From Pelobates cultripes (Eukaryota > Chordata > Amphibia > Anura > Pelobatidae): a DNA stretch of 64,000 nt. The notes below the pieces were generated by a model. It saw nothing but the letters and a program-made list of their open reading frames with translations, ran no database searches and had not been told where the DNA came from. Of this stretch, positions 46,603 through 59,332 are shown in pieces; position 1 is the stretch's first letter; each line of letters opens with the position of its first letter. The position numbers and the translations under genes were made by a program. The stretch covers positions 260,445,891-260,509,890 of the forward strand of contig OW240915.1 of assembly GCA_933207985.1 (NCBI GenBank), read 5' to 3'.

Positions 46603-47255
46603 AATGTGAGTGTGTGTGTCTGTTAGTGAGTGTGTGTGTCTGTTAGAGTGTGTGTGTGTGTCTGTTAGTGAGTGTGTGTTAGTGTGTGTGTGTGTGTCTG
46701 TTAGTGTGTGTGTGTGTCTGTTAGTGAGTGTGTGTTATTGTGTGTGTCTGTTAGTGTGTGTGTCTGTTAGTGAGTGTGTGTGTGTGTGTCTGTTAGTGAG
46801 TGTGTGTCGGTTAGTGTGTGTGTGTGTGTGTGTGTCTGTTAGTGTGTGTGTGTCTGTTAGTGAATGTGTGTGTCTGTTAGTGAGTGTGTGTTATTGTGTG
46901 TGTCTGTTAGTGAGTGTGTGTCTGTTAGTGAGTGTGTGTGTGTGTGTGTGTCTGTTAGTGAGTGTGTGTTAGTGTGTGTCTGTTAGTGAGTGTGTGTTAT
47001 TGTGTGTTTCTGTTAGTGTGTTATTGTGTGTGTCTGTTAGTGTGTGTGTCTGTTAGTGTGTGTGTCTGTTAGTGTGTGTGTCTGTTAGTGAGTGTGTGTG
47101 TGTGTCTGTTAGTGAGTGTGTGTTAGTGTGTGTGTGTCTGTTAGTGTGTGTGTGTCTGTTAGTGAGTGTGTCTGTTAGTGTGTGTGTGTGTGTGTGTCTG
47201 TGAGTGTGTGTGTCTGTGAGTGTGTGTGTCTGTGAGTGAGTCTCTGCTAGTGAGT
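46603..47255. repeat. TG-rich minisatellite
   Basis: Dozens of GTGTGTGTCTGTTAGTGA-like units of 16-34 bp. Frames here are Cys/Val/Ser artefacts. Confidence 0.95.
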
Positions 47256-47456
47256 GTGTGTATTTAGAACGTGGGGGAAGGGATGGGAGGGGTCACGCGC
47301 GGGGGGAAGGGATGGGTGGGGGTCGCGCGCGCAGGGGCAGTTGGGGGCGCCTGAGTTTTGTCCTGCCTAGGGCAGCACAAAACCAGGATACACCACTGCA
47401 CACACAAACATATATATATAGACACACACACACACAAACATATATATATATATACA

Positions 47457-47896
47457 CGTGCTTCCAATTTCCATAGTAAAAATATATCTGGCGTGTAACC
47501 ACCTAAGACATCTAATGCCAGTCATTGTAACAGTGCTAGTTCCTTTCAGTTGCTATGCTTTTGTCAAATTGTATTTGTGCAATCCCAGAATTTGATTTAT
47601 GAGAGCAGTATACAGTATAGCTCTTGGCTGGACCTATTCTGTTTAAGGCAGTTACGCCAAGGTTAATCACTCACATATAGGAGCTGTGTGCAGGAAAATA
47701 TTTTAGTGAAGCTGCCCACTAAAATTCACAGAACAAGTAGTTAGCTTCTTAGCCAAGTCTAATGGGTGAGTATTGCATTACGTACACTTGCTTTAGTTAA
47801 ATGTCTTCCATTTGCCTAACTCCCCACATATCACTTTGTAATAAAAATTATAGTTTTATACTAAAAACACATGATACCGGAAGTAATAGATTTACG
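47457..47896. other. AT-rich interval, nothing recognised
   Basis: No coding similarity or terminal repeats. Confidence 0.4.
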
Positions 47897-48082
47897 GGGT
47901 TATTCACTAAATCGTAAATTGTCAGGAATTCAAAATTGGTTTAAAATTTTGGGCCAATACAGTCCAAGCTGAAAGCTTAGTTGATTAGGATAATTTTTGA
48001 TTTGGCCATTTTGGCGTTAAATGTGAAATTAATTTGAATTTACTTTGAATTTCCAACAGTTTGCACTCTTTCTGAATAACCC
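47897..48082. mobile_element. Small MITE with GGGTTATTCA ends
   Basis: GGGTTATTCA at 47897-47906 and TGAATAACCC at 48073-48082, 186 bp in all, AT-rich interior. Target duplication not evident. Confidence 0.65.
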
Positions 48083-49252
48083 TATGAGTGTAAAGTAGTC
48101 TACTGGACTTTGAACCAAATTATCCTGGTCTGAGAGCAAGATTGGCTGTAATCATCCTTAGATTAAATGGGAAGAAGTGGTTTAAATACCGAGGGAAAAG
48201 TCTCTTAGAATAATTACCCTAAGCCTGAAAACGAATACTAGCTGATTCAAGTGGACAAACAGGGGGTAATGTTGTTTGGTCTTCACCTCCACTGGCTTTC
48301 CTACCTTTGATATCTAAGCTGTTTCAGGGGCCATAAATTACATTTATATTTATTGGCCATCTCTATGCGACCTCTACATCATCTTAAAGTAACTGTGGCA
48401 GTAAAAGGTTTACCTCAATGGTTGTCCACACAAACTTTTAACAGTCATAAATAATTCCGTTTTTTTTTTCTGAGCATCCTCTTAGTACAAAATAAGTTAC
48501 AATTTAACTAAAACAAATAACATCTGCTCATGTCCACAGACTGTCATATGTTCATTGCTGCTAAAGGATGGAGACGCATCATTTCATTTGTTTAAGGAAA
48601 AACACATTGCAAAGCAAAGATAAGTAGGCCTTAGCATATAACTTCACATAAACAATATGGAAAAATTGTAGATAATGTATAAATCAAATGATATGCATCA
48701 AATAATTGCATGGCATCTATGTGAAGCTTTACTCATGTTTGTGCGTGGAAGGACTGCACCAACTTTGCCATGTATTAGATAAATCTTTTATATAGCAATA
48801 TACTGAGTGGTAGGTAAGCTGGTAAGCTTGCTGAGGCAATATTCACAGACTCTGCATCTCTAAATTTATCAGGGATGATACAAAGTTCATATCATACTGT
48901 GTATGCCAGTTTCTGCCCGTATTTCCCAGGTATGAAATTAGACTTGATGTCAGCCCAAGGACTGCATTAACATTAAATTGCTTGAGGTCAGGCAAAAGGT
49001 CAGCTCAAGGAGCACACTCTAAAATAAAGCTTATTCTCACTTGCATCTCTAGAATGTACATTAATTTGTAAACATTTTCTTATTATTAGACAGAAAATAA
49101 TGTTATTGTGTAATATTTCATGAGACAAAAAAAAGGTTATGTGTCTGTCTCTTTCATAAATCATCTGGCTGTTTCTTTAGTCCCTCTAAGAATGTGCGCT
49201 TATGCGTGGAGGCCTTGCCATGCTTACATATATGTATAGCATCACTCTTCAG
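48083..49252. other. AT-rich interval, nothing recognised
   Basis: No coding similarity or terminal repeats. Confidence 0.4.
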
Positions 49253-50573
49253 CAGCGTTTCCCAATTGGTGTTCCACGGAACCCTTGGATTCGGCGAGAA
49301 CAAAATTGGGGTTCCGCAGCGATTTGCCTATCAGATGGCCCAACCACTTAGAGTCACCCAATGGGTATCACTAAACAGGGTACAGGTCAGGCGCCGTGGC
49401 CTTTTAAGACCGCGACCGGACCCCTGTAGTATGGGATGCTGGGAGCTAGTCACAGTCTGTCACTTCTTCCGAGACAGAATGCATGCCGACTGGAGGGAGA
49501 GCGGGAGCAGCGGAGAGCAGCTGCCCACCTGATACACCAGCCTCAGCCAGTAGCCTGCAGCACTAAAGGAAGTCACCCACCTACAGAAAAAAAGGTAAGC
49601 GAACAGGAGGATGACTGCAAATATAAACATATATGTACGTGTGTATGTATCTATGTGTGTGTCTGTGTGTGTGTCTGTTTGTGTCTGTGTGTGTATGTGT
49701 CAGTGTATGTGCACCTGTGTATCAATGTGTATCTGCCAGTTTTTGTATCTGTGTTCCAGTTTGTGTATCTGTGTGCCAAGGTGTGTGTATGTGTCACTGT
49801 GTGTATCTGTATGTCAATGTGTGTATCTATGTTTCAGTGTATCTGTCAGTTCCGTGTGTGTATGTGCCAGTGTGTATCTGTGTGTCAGTGTATCTGTCAG
49901 TGTGTGTATCTGCTTGTATGTGTATGTCAGTGTGTGTATCTCTGTGCCAGTGTGTATCTGTCAGTATGTGTATCTGCGTGCCTGTGTGTCTGTCTATCAG
50001 TGTGTGTGTGTGTGTTTGTGCCAGTGTGTGCGTATGTGCCAATCTGTGTATATGTGTATCAAGGTGTGTGTATCTGTTTGTGTATCTGCCAGAGTGTGTA
50101 TCTTTGTGTCAGCTGGTGTGTATCTATGTTTGTATGTGTCAGTGTGTGTCTGTGTCTGTGTGTGTATGTGTTCGTGTGTATATTTTTGTTAATGTGTATG
50201 TATTTCTTTGTAAGTACGAATGTGATAGTGCATGTGCAATCAAACACCAACACAACACGCAACACACAAATGTACATCCGCATTTAAAATCCAACACTAC
50301 ATCCAGATACACATCTCTGTATTAAAACAATAAAATTACAATACAAACACCAACTCAACACACAAAAACACACCTACTCCTACGTACTACAATCTGTTTA
50401 CTATTTGCAGAAATTAGTGTATATATAGCAAAAAACTAACTTTGGCAAAAAAGAAAGCATCACGCTTTGCTAATTGAAAGGTTTATGCTACTGCACAAAT
50501 TTTTATTTGGGTGGTTCCACTATGTTGATACACAATGTCAAAGGGTTCCATGGGAAATAATTGGGAACCCATG
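49253..50573 (+). mobile_element. hAT-like non-autonomous element with internal TG satellite
   Basis: The left end CAGCGTTTCCCAATTGG and right end TTGGGAACCCATG are imperfect inverted repeats. The candidate 8-bp duplication (CTCTTCAG, CTTTATAG) matches at 5 of 8. It shares a GC-rich block with 11091-12395 in opposite orientation. Subterminal GTTCCACGGAACCC and GGGTTCCATGGGAA also pair. No transposase. Confidence 0.7.
49625..50215. repeat. TG-rich minisatellite
   Basis: GTGTGTATCTGTGTGTCAGT-like units. The long plus-strand frames at 49436-50325 arise from it and are not genes, although one exceeds 280 codons. Confidence 0.95.
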
Positions 50574-51499
50574 CTTTATAGCAATATGGTCATTGCTAAT
50601 TTTATGCAAAATAACATAGGGTTGCAAGGTGCATTTTAGTTTAATGTAATCTGTATATTCTGCCTTGGATTGTCCAAGAGTAATTGTGTCCATGTAAATT
50701 CAACAAATTTTTCATTAAACAAATGGACTGAATCTGAAATCTCAAAAAAGGTGTTTGGTTTGATGTTAAGTAAATCGGAAAAGTCATTAAACTTGCTGCA
50801 ATCATTTATTTCTTGTACTTATTCACATCAGAACAAATATTAATTTCACCTGAATTCTAAATTCTAAAATGTAAAAGTCAGCTATTAGAATGTGTTTAGT
50901 TCAGCATGGCATTACTAAACTAATACACAGTGCTCCCTGCAAGTCTTGCCCTAAGTGGGCTGGCATGCGTTTCGTGACATTAATGCCGTAATGATCTGCC
51001 AGTAATTCCGGTGGACCCGTTCCCTGTTTGTTTTCAATGTTTTTATTAGAAGCAAAAAGCAGATATAACAAGTATGCAAATACAGAATGTAGGATACATT
51101 ATATGTTAATTACATAATGTGAAGCATATCATTTTAGCAATAGAATAATTGTAACTAGTGTCTGAGTTTGCACTCTTTCTTTTATGGTAGGTCCACTGTA
51201 AAGCCCATAGATATGTTTGACAAAGAGACATACGGTATTGGTAGACCACATAGCAGTTGGTGGGATACTTTATTTTGACTACATGTGGTACAGGCTTGGA
51301 TGTAGTTCTTGATATCCTATCTAAGGGTAGGCCATCAAAAACTTAGAGATCAGGTCAAAGGTGTTGTGTACTCCCATATTTCCTGCTGCTTTATCATCGT
51401 GAAATGTAATCATAATGTTTTCTCAATCATTATGCTTGTCAGCAGGTGTGTTAATTGGTTTGGGTCGCATTCATTCTTTTTCATGAGTTCAAAAGTAAT
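50574..51499. other. AT-rich interval, nothing recognised
   Basis: May include downstream parts of the minus-strand gypsy relic (integrase would be expected here), but I recognise no integrase motif. Confidence 0.4.
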
Positions 51500-51552
51500 A
51501 AGGGTCTGGGTCATAGCTATGATGCATTCTGCAAGTGCAGGAACTATTGGCA

Positions 51553-52140
51553 TCATTTATTTTTCCTCTGTATCGCAGAATTCAAACTGCTTAGATCAAC
51601 TTTAGTATTGTAATTCTCAGAGCGGTAGGTAATGATATAGTTGAAGCAAAAAAGGAAATGAGAGCAACCAGCTTGCCTAGCGGATAGTCTTTTGGTAGAA
51701 GTGTTGTAGGAAATGTTTTTATGGTCCATTATAATCATGACAGGGACTGCTGCCAAAAGTTGAGGCCATCTTTAATTGTAAGGATTATAGCCAGTAGTTC
51801 CCATTTACCAATATCACAATTCTTTTCGGCAGGGGACAACTTGTGAGAGAAAAACCCACATAGATGCAAACGAACCTGAGAGAATGTCCTTTGGAAATGG
51901 ATATCCCCTACTCCTGTTTTAGAGTCATCAACTTTGAATATAAAAGGTCTACTAGGGTCTGGTTGTACAATAACTGGTAAAGAGGCACAGGATGATTTGA
52001 GCTTTTTTGAAAAGCTTGTCTCTTAAGGTATGATTAACCCATTTTTTAGCCATTGCTGGCATAGGAGAAATAACCTGAGAGAATCCCCATATAAATCTCT
52101 TGTAATAATGGCAAAGCAATAAATCTTTCTATAGTCTTCT
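51553..52140 (-). pseudogene. Old Ty3/gypsy pol relic (RT end and RNase H)
   Basis: On the minus strand, blocks in order are PSRPFIFKVDDSKTGVGD (RNase H start), CGFFSHKLSPAEKNCDIG, WELLAIIL, then in another frame IIMDHKNISY and KRLSARQAG-S-F, ending FNYIITYRSE. These match the RNase H region of gypsy Pol and parallel residues 255-365 of the chromovirus at 2659-5595, but are far more diverged. Frame breaks near 51735 and elsewhere. It is an independent ancient insertion. No LTRs were found. Confidence 0.85.
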
Positions 52141-54855
52141 CTCACTCTTTGGCAACAAAGACCACAACAAAGCAAAAACAAGTGGTCAAAATGGCTTTAC
52201 ATAGTTGCGGGTAGATTACCATTAGCTTGCCTTGAAAAATTATGCCAACATCATGATGTGGATTGGTTCGGTGTTGAAATATGACACAATTCTTGGGGCA
52301 TAGAAATAAAGTGCCACTGGAAGTGTTTCTCCTCAGTATTGATGCCAGAATGATGCTTGGCGCCATCACATAAAGAGTTGCCCATGGCAAAAATAATGCA
52401 AGAGTGACTCACAGCATCAATACACGTGCATCAACCTTCAGAAGGGGCTGGAGATATCTCCTGAAATAATTCAACAGAAGTAATTTAACCCCTTACCAAC
52501 AGTATTGAGGGGATTTGATATAGTACGCCCTATCCCATGGTGAATAATAATAATAATAATCTAATTACAAGCTGTAGCTCCCTCTTTGCAATTAAACAAA
52601 AAACAAATTAATTGCATGGTTCAGTTTTTGTCATTTGTTCAGACATTCGCAAATTGTAAGAATGGAAAATTTGTCCAAAATTAGGACAAATACACAATCG
52701 TCCAAAAAGAGATGCACAAGTATAGAAATTATCATTTGCTTATTGGCTAGATCCTTTTACAGTCTCTCTGGAATCAAATGACACAATGTCAGTGAAAGAA
52801 CGTCATAGTTGCTAGCAAGCCAGATGTTGTAAGAACAAATTTGCTTACTGGACTGGGGTTACATCTGTAACTCTTCATAATTTATATTAGTAGCTGATGT
52901 TATATTTTTAAGGTTATCTTCATTCATCAGCTCCCTTAGGGAATCATAAGTCTAGGTAAGTTGAAGTCAGTTCAGGGTCACTTTAAAGGGCTTAATGATT
53001 TAACAAAGATAGTAAATATAATGAAGGAAAGTGGTGTAAAACTGTTACATTTAATGACTGAAGTTCCTCAGTAAATATGATTCCACAAGGCTCACACGAA
53101 GACTCACACAAAGTTTAGGTAAACTACTTTTGATAGGCTGACAAATGTACATATGTCTTGGGAACGTTAGTTTCTTGGCATTCTCATCTGAGCTGAGTTT
53201 GAACGTAAGCACACCCAATTTTCTCTGGAAATGATAATGTGTATCTCTGTACCTGTTCCGAATTAACTCATTTGTAGCCAGGTTGCATTGTATCAATAGC
53301 AGGGTTAGAGGCTGCATGGTTTTGGTAGTCTTGGGACTCTGCTGCTAATACACCTTAACTGTGTGCAGTAAAAAATAACTGATTAAAGTTGATAACCAGA
53401 CTTCTTCGTACTAGTAGAAAGCCCTAATCAACTTAAAGATGTAACCCCAGAATGCATGATCGATGGTATAATAATAATAATAATAATAACATTTAATCAG
53501 CAGCCATTTATGAGCTGTAATACCCTACTCAGTCTCAGCCAGATAGCACATACAACTATGACTATACATGGTCCATTAAAAACTTTTATAGAAGACTAAC
53601 ATGATATCTATTCCCAACTTAAACCTCTGGAAATTGAGGTAAGTTAACTTTTTTAGCTGTAAAATAAGTAAATACAAAGATGACGGAAAAGTCTTTCCAA
53701 AATGTCATATTGCAGAATGTATAAGTGCTAACAATAGCAGTTGTTGTTCAGTGGCCCTTGGAGAACAAAATACTTTACTTTAAAAAGGCTGCTATGATAG
53801 AAACCTTGCAAGAAGGAATTGTTTACTTGACGCTAGCAGGTTCTGGCTAACTGTATACATGAATATAAACACATTAAGTCCATCTCAATCAAGAAATTGC
53901 ACTAAGCAATAACACACACATAAATCAAAAATGAAGTAACGTTTGTTTATTAGACAAATAACAGCAAACAAAAGCCATGCTTTCCTCTCCCTTTATATGC
54001 TATTGTCTAAGGAAATGATAGTTGAACTGAACGATACTAGATCCTGTAATTCTAATCCTATTTTAGGAAATCCATAGCTACACGAAGGAGGGCCATATGA
54101 GTTAAGGAAAAGTGTAGGAGGCACGAGTCATCAAGGAAAGGTGCTGTGAATACAAGAGGAAATGAAATCATTGTTTCTGGGAGAAAAAAAGCAGGTTAGG
54201 ACTGTGTTGAGAGTGCAAACAGGGGGCATGTTGCAACTTTGTTGTAAAGCCATATTAAACAGAGTCCAGAGGTGTCTAAATACTGGACTTTTGATTCGTA
54301 CTATTTCTTTAAAAAATACAAACAAAAAAAATCTACTTTTGGCTGTAGAGATATAATGAATAATTATAAAGCAATAGAAAATTGCAGAACAAATGGAGAA
54401 TGTTTTGAGGTCTGCGTCTGCATCATTACAATTTAAAGAGGAAAAAGACAGATATGACTTTAAAGATGAATATGTATATTATGTGTACATACTATTTATA
54501 ATAGAAGAAAAACTGGTGTGTAGTGGATATGTTTGTATACATTGTTTGTATACCTCTTTAAGGAGATAATGTTTTAGGGATTGTTTGGAGAGGGAGAGGG
54601 AGGGAAGACAAACATGGGTGAAGCAAGCCTTTGGAGAAGGTTTTTTCATGGCCCCAAGAAGAACCTCAATCAAACTTGGTGAAGTGCTTTAGGCATTAAC
54701 TGAGTGTTAATTATATAGTGTCTAGGTTGCATCCCAAAACCATATTCCCTCTGGATTAGAAGTAAATATAAGGGGTGCAGGGGAAAGCAATAATCTAGAC
54801 TTTAAGACATTCTATTGTTACAAAAAAGAATGTCATTGGTAACGCTAGTGTTTTT
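52141..54855. other. AT-rich interval with a short (ATA)n run
   Basis: A minus-strand frame at 52142-52390 is not recognised but adjoins the gypsy relic. (AAT)n occurs at about 52543-52559 and 53468-53489. Nothing else recognised. Confidence 0.4.
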
Positions 54856-55255
54856 TTAAAAGAACACTCCAAGCATTATGACTACTATAGTGTGCTGTAG
54901 TGATTATGGTGCCAGGAGTGCCCTTGAGGTCCCCATGCAAGGCAACAGTCAAACTGTTTAGTAATGAATTGATTTCTTCCCTTGTGTCTACCGGCATGGC
55001 TCCACACCTATTCTCTGCAGGAAGCTCTCTTCATTGAACTAAGCCTTGTGGCGCACAAGGAACGTCTGTTAGCAATGCAGTGCAAATTGAGATTGCTGAG
55101 ATTGTCAGCTCATTGCACTCAACCAATGAGCTGACAATCTCAGCAATCTCAATTTGCACTGCATTGTTAACAGACGTTCCTGCTTAGGAACTTCCATATC
55201 TTTGTCCAGCAGAGAGGATGCAGTGAGTGATCTCCAGTCTCATATACCACTTTAA
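54856..55255. mobile_element. TTAA-target MITE with a long central hairpin
   Basis: TTAA at 54856-54859 and 55252-55255. The left end AAGAACACTCCAAGCAT matches the single end at about 39150. The centre contains a 57-bp-arm hairpin. Confidence 0.75.
55059..55180. repeat. 57-bp-arm hairpin, one mismatch
   Basis: The arms 55059-55115 and 55124-55180 are complementary at 56 of 57 positions around the 8-nt loop CACTCAAC. Transcribed, it would give a long uniform duplex. The near-perfection suggests a recent insertion or arm homogenisation. Confidence 0.93.
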
Positions 55256-55889
55256 GGCTATCAGCATAGAGATCAGCTATATGACCAGCATTACACCATG
55301 GATACTGTCCAAGTATGACTTTTGCTGGAATGAACCACTTGAACCCTGGTGTAAGATTTCATAGATCTTAAGAGGCACTATAAGCTTACTCTGTAACTAT
55401 TTATCTATTCAGAATCAATTTTTACGGATATTCTGGTACAATAACTGTATTTTCTGTTCAACACACTGATCTTGAAGATTAATAGCACAGCCATATTCCA
55501 TTCCTTGGAAGCAGCTCTATCGCCTTCTTAGATCTTTAATTTGAAAAGACCAGAATGTGACATGTCTGGTTGTTTTGCTTGAGCAAGCGGAGAAGCTACA
55601 TGTGGATATTCCTATTTCCATCAAACTTATTCACACTCTGTTACACTTATTCACATTCAATTACGGTTAGGTGGCGCCATCTTTGTTGCAGAAAATATAT
55701 TCAGCTTCTGGCATTTGTTCCACCCGAAGTCCACTAACGTAATTTCATGCTTATATTAGTATACAACACAGAAAAATGCATGACAAGACATCTGTTTCCC
55801 ACAGCTCTCTGTGGCATTTGGCTGAATGTTATGGCAGAAACTCCATGTTTTGTCAAGTTTTGTCAACTTTGGCTTTGACCATAAGACAA
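55256..55889. other. AT-rich interval, nothing recognised
   Basis: No coding similarity or terminal repeats. Confidence 0.4.
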
Positions 55890-56421
55890 ATGAAAGGAAC
55901 ATGTATTCCTGACCCTATAGTGTTAAAAGCTCTATCTAGCCCCTCTGGTTCTCCCTTTCCCACCTAAATATAGTAAAATCATACCTTTATTCCAGTCTGC
56001 TGGTGCTGGCTCTGCCCCTGATCTGCTTCCTTGGCTGACATAATTAGAAGTGATGATCTCAACCAATCACAATACTTTCCCATAGGAAGGCATTAGATTG
56101 GCTAAAATTTTCAATTCTGATGATCTCAGCAAAGGAGGTAGTCTAGGGGGCAGAGCCAAACACTAAGCTGGCCAATCAGCACCTCCTCATAAAGATGTAT
56201 TTAATTTCTATGGGGAAAGTTCATTATCTCCTTGCAGATGGTGGAAACACTGAATGTAAGTGCTGCAAAAAGCACCTCTATTGGCCATCAGGAGAGTGAC
56301 CACTGGAGATATCCCTAGGCTCTAATATAAACACTGCCTTTTCTCTGTTTACAGAAAAAAGGATGCAGGGACTGACTACATTAAGCTGTAGTTGTTCTGG
56401 TGAATATAGTGTTTCTTTAAT
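55890..56421. mobile_element. TTAA-type MITE (decayed left end)
   Basis: The right end GTGAATATAGTGTTTCTTTAA and the preceding CATTAAGCTGTAGTTGTTC are typical of this MITE group. The left end near 55890 (AAAGGAACATGTATTCCTGA) is decayed. No coding capacity. Confidence 0.55.
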
Positions 56422-57729
56422 GTATTCATCTTTTCTTTAAAAATATTAAAAAGTGACAGGATGGTGACAGATGATAAGGAATCTAAGGATGCTAAGGAAA
56501 CCCTGGCCTGCCTGCTGGTAGGTCACTACACAATTACTAATTTCAAATGCCCTTATTTCATCTCAGCAATCCCACACACTTCAGGTAATTTGAACACCAT
56601 GCCTAGATATGAATGTCTCCTTCCCTAGTCCTGTCTAAATATCTCTTGCACATAATTATCTCACTAAATCCTTTCTGGCTCATAGCATGACCTGAGTGGA
56701 GGATTAAAGACTGGTAGTCATATATTAAATTCTTAGCGATAAATTAAGTTAAATGAAAATAATCACTCTATTTGTCTGCATGCCTTTCTATAACAGCTTG
56801 TGAGGTATCATGATTTCCACCAAAATATACTACATAAAAGCATGTTCTCTGTATCATTGTAACCAAATTCTTTGCGCAGATGTACATGTATCTGTATGTA
56901 TATATGTGCATGTGTATGTAAGTGTGGATCATGTGTGGGTGTTTGAACTTGGACAGCAATGATTTCGCTGAGAGTGCTGCGGACAGTTTACCTGTTGTTT
57001 ACATCATTCTTGTCCAGTCTGGAAGGAATCAGCTCTCTAATGCAAAAGTCTAGCTTTTATTAGTGTAGCTAAAGAGGGCAAAGCCTGGGCATAACAGAGA
57101 GAGCCTGTGTTTTTTATCAAGCAATTTCAATACGGTTAGCGTAAAAACAAACAAAACAAGGTATGCTATCCATACACACATATCACCATGGCTACCACAA
57201 TGAATTGTAGTGGTTATGGTGCTTATAGTGTCACTTTAAAGACGTGCTTAGAAAAACCTTTTCTATCTTGATATGTCTCTAAGGAGAATTGCATTTAGTG
57301 TTCAAATACCACTACCTTGATTATTTTCTACATTTGTCCATGGAAACTGTGAACCACACTGTAACTAAAATCATGCACTTTCCCATATTGACACAATGGT
57401 AACCCTGATGACACTTTGAAGTTGCAAAGAAAGAGCTGTACAGTAGGTGCTGGACTACACTTCCTTTAATTCGTAGAGCGGTTTGTTGGCAGTTTGATTG
57501 AAAAGGATTAATGGTACACTGTACCTCGGATGATTGTTCATAAACCGGATCATATAGTGGATAGATGGAAAATACCAACACAGCTTGTAAGTAAAGTGTA
57601 TTGTTGAACAAGAATGACTTGTGTCAGTTTCTTGGCTTGAAAAATATCTGTGTATTTCATAACATTGCAGGGTTGTCTATGTTGGATGATTAATAAATTT
57701 CACTAAGAAACGTAACAGGGAATATTATC
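56422..57729. other. AT-rich interval with one solo MITE end
   Basis: At 57187-57239 TAGTGGTTATGGTGCTTATA followed by GTGTCACTTTAA is a single TTAA MITE end. Otherwise nothing recognised. Confidence 0.45.
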
Positions 57730-58226
57730 TTAAAGGACCACTATAGGCACCCAGACCACTTCAGCTTAGTGAAGTGGTCTGGGTGCCAGGTCCATCTAGG
57801 TTTAACCCTTTTTTTTTTTATAAACATATCAGTTTCAGAGAAACTGCTATGTTTATAATATGGTTAATCCAGCCTCCAGTGGCTGTCTCTTGACAGCCGC
57901 TAGATGCACTTGCGTGCTTCTCACTGTGAAAATCACAGTGAGAAAACGCCAGCATCCATAGGAAAGTATTGTATATGCTTTCCTATGAACTGGCTGAATG
58001 CGCGCGCGGCTCCTGCCGCGCATGCGCATTCAGCCGATGCCGTCACTATGGAGGAGGAGCGGAGGAGGAGGAGAGCTCCCCGCCCAGCGCTGGAGAAAGA
58101 GGTAAGTTTAACCCCTTCCTCTCCCCAGAGCCCGGCGAGAGGGGGACCCTGAGGGTGGGGGCACCCTCAGGGCACTATAGTGCCAGGAAAATGAGTATGT
58201 TTCCTGGCACTATAGTGGTCCTTTAA
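57730..58226. mobile_element. TTAA-target MITE, copy 2
   Basis: TTAA at 57730-57733 and 58223-58226. Same family, orientation and nearly same length as 27725-28221, with the same end hairpins and GC-rich core (GCGCATTCAGCCGA shared). A T run near 57808 and small indels distinguish it. Confidence 0.9.
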
Positions 58227-59332
58227 TAGCAACAATCCTGGGAATACAAATGTGACCATACATTTTATGTAAGTAATTCCCATTTCATTTTCAAATGAAT
58301 AAATCTTTTCACTTATAGGCTAGTGGCATATAGATGTATGTTCAAGGGCCTAGATAAAATATAGTTTAACATTTGCCTATTTCATTTTTTTAACGATTTT
58401 ATTTTAAGAATCTTTGTCATTCTAGACTGGTTGAATATATGAATTCATATTACATTCAAATTACATGACAGCACTTGTCATGCACTACCTATCATTATAA
58501 AGAAGTGTCCAAAATATGCAGAGGGGTCTGGCAGCTGTAGTGGGAAGTAAATCTATCCAATGCCATTCCTCCTTCTCTAATCCTATGTGTATTATAAAAT
58601 TGATATGATTTATCTCCAATAGGAGAAAGTGTGCCCAATAATAAGTGCTTAAAGTGGTTAAATAGCATAGCGTGTATCACTTGTATTACTTGTATACTAT
58701 ATTTTGGAATATTAAAAACAAATCAGTTCCCAAAGTAACATACTCATTAGAAAATGTTTTTCAGATCATTGATTGAAGTACCTCAATATTTATACTATGT
58801 ACAGATTGTTATTATTATTTACTATTATGTCCTGTATTGCACTTTGTCCTTTACACCACAATTCATACCCTCCCCTTCTCTTCAGACAGACCTCAGCCCT
58901 GAGAAACAATTGCACACCTGCAAAGGAAGGAGACAGAGTGCAACCCAGCACACTCTATTATCTGCCCAATCTAACTGATACTACTGATAAAACCAGTTGT
59001 AGATGTACAGCTCCTACCATACGCAGATCTAGCTGCTGACACAATGAGGCTGTCTTTTGGGAAGTCTCTTCCCGTGTGAACAGGAAATCATGGTTCCTGC
59101 AGATTTCAGTAGCGTTTTCTGTATGAAAGGCCAAAATACTATAATAAGACTTACTTTTTCAAAAGACATTCAGGTGTGTTCTTCAAGAAATAGGTAGTGT
59201 TCACAGTCTCTATAGCAGATACAAAAATATAGAAACAACTTATCCATTTTTTCTGTAAGTATTCTATTCTTATTTTTTATTTTTATTTTATTTTAATGGG
59301 GTCATATGGTTTCTAAACAGGTGGTAAGTCGT
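58227..59332. other. AT-rich interval, nothing recognised
   Basis: No coding similarity or terminal repeats. Confidence 0.4.

Larger units (their letters stand above)
46145..47398. mobile_element. hAT non-autonomous element inserted in a CA repeat
   Basis: Starts CAGGGGCG and ends CACCACTG, with the 8-bp duplication CACACACA at 46137-46144 and 47399-47406. Because the target is a CA repeat, the duplication is not independent proof. However, the same right end recurs at 12960-12995, and the flanking microsatellite is clearly interrupted. No transposase. The left third is a GC-rich long inverted repeat; the right half is a TG-rich minisatellite. Confidence 0.8.

Noticed and set aside
49436..50325. 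Long plus-strand frames up to 283 codons, Cys/Val/Ser-rich
   Set aside because: They are produced by a TG-rich minisatellite that lacks stops in all three frames. The same holds for frames at 11464-12141, 35246-35549, 45939-46194 and 46610-46972.
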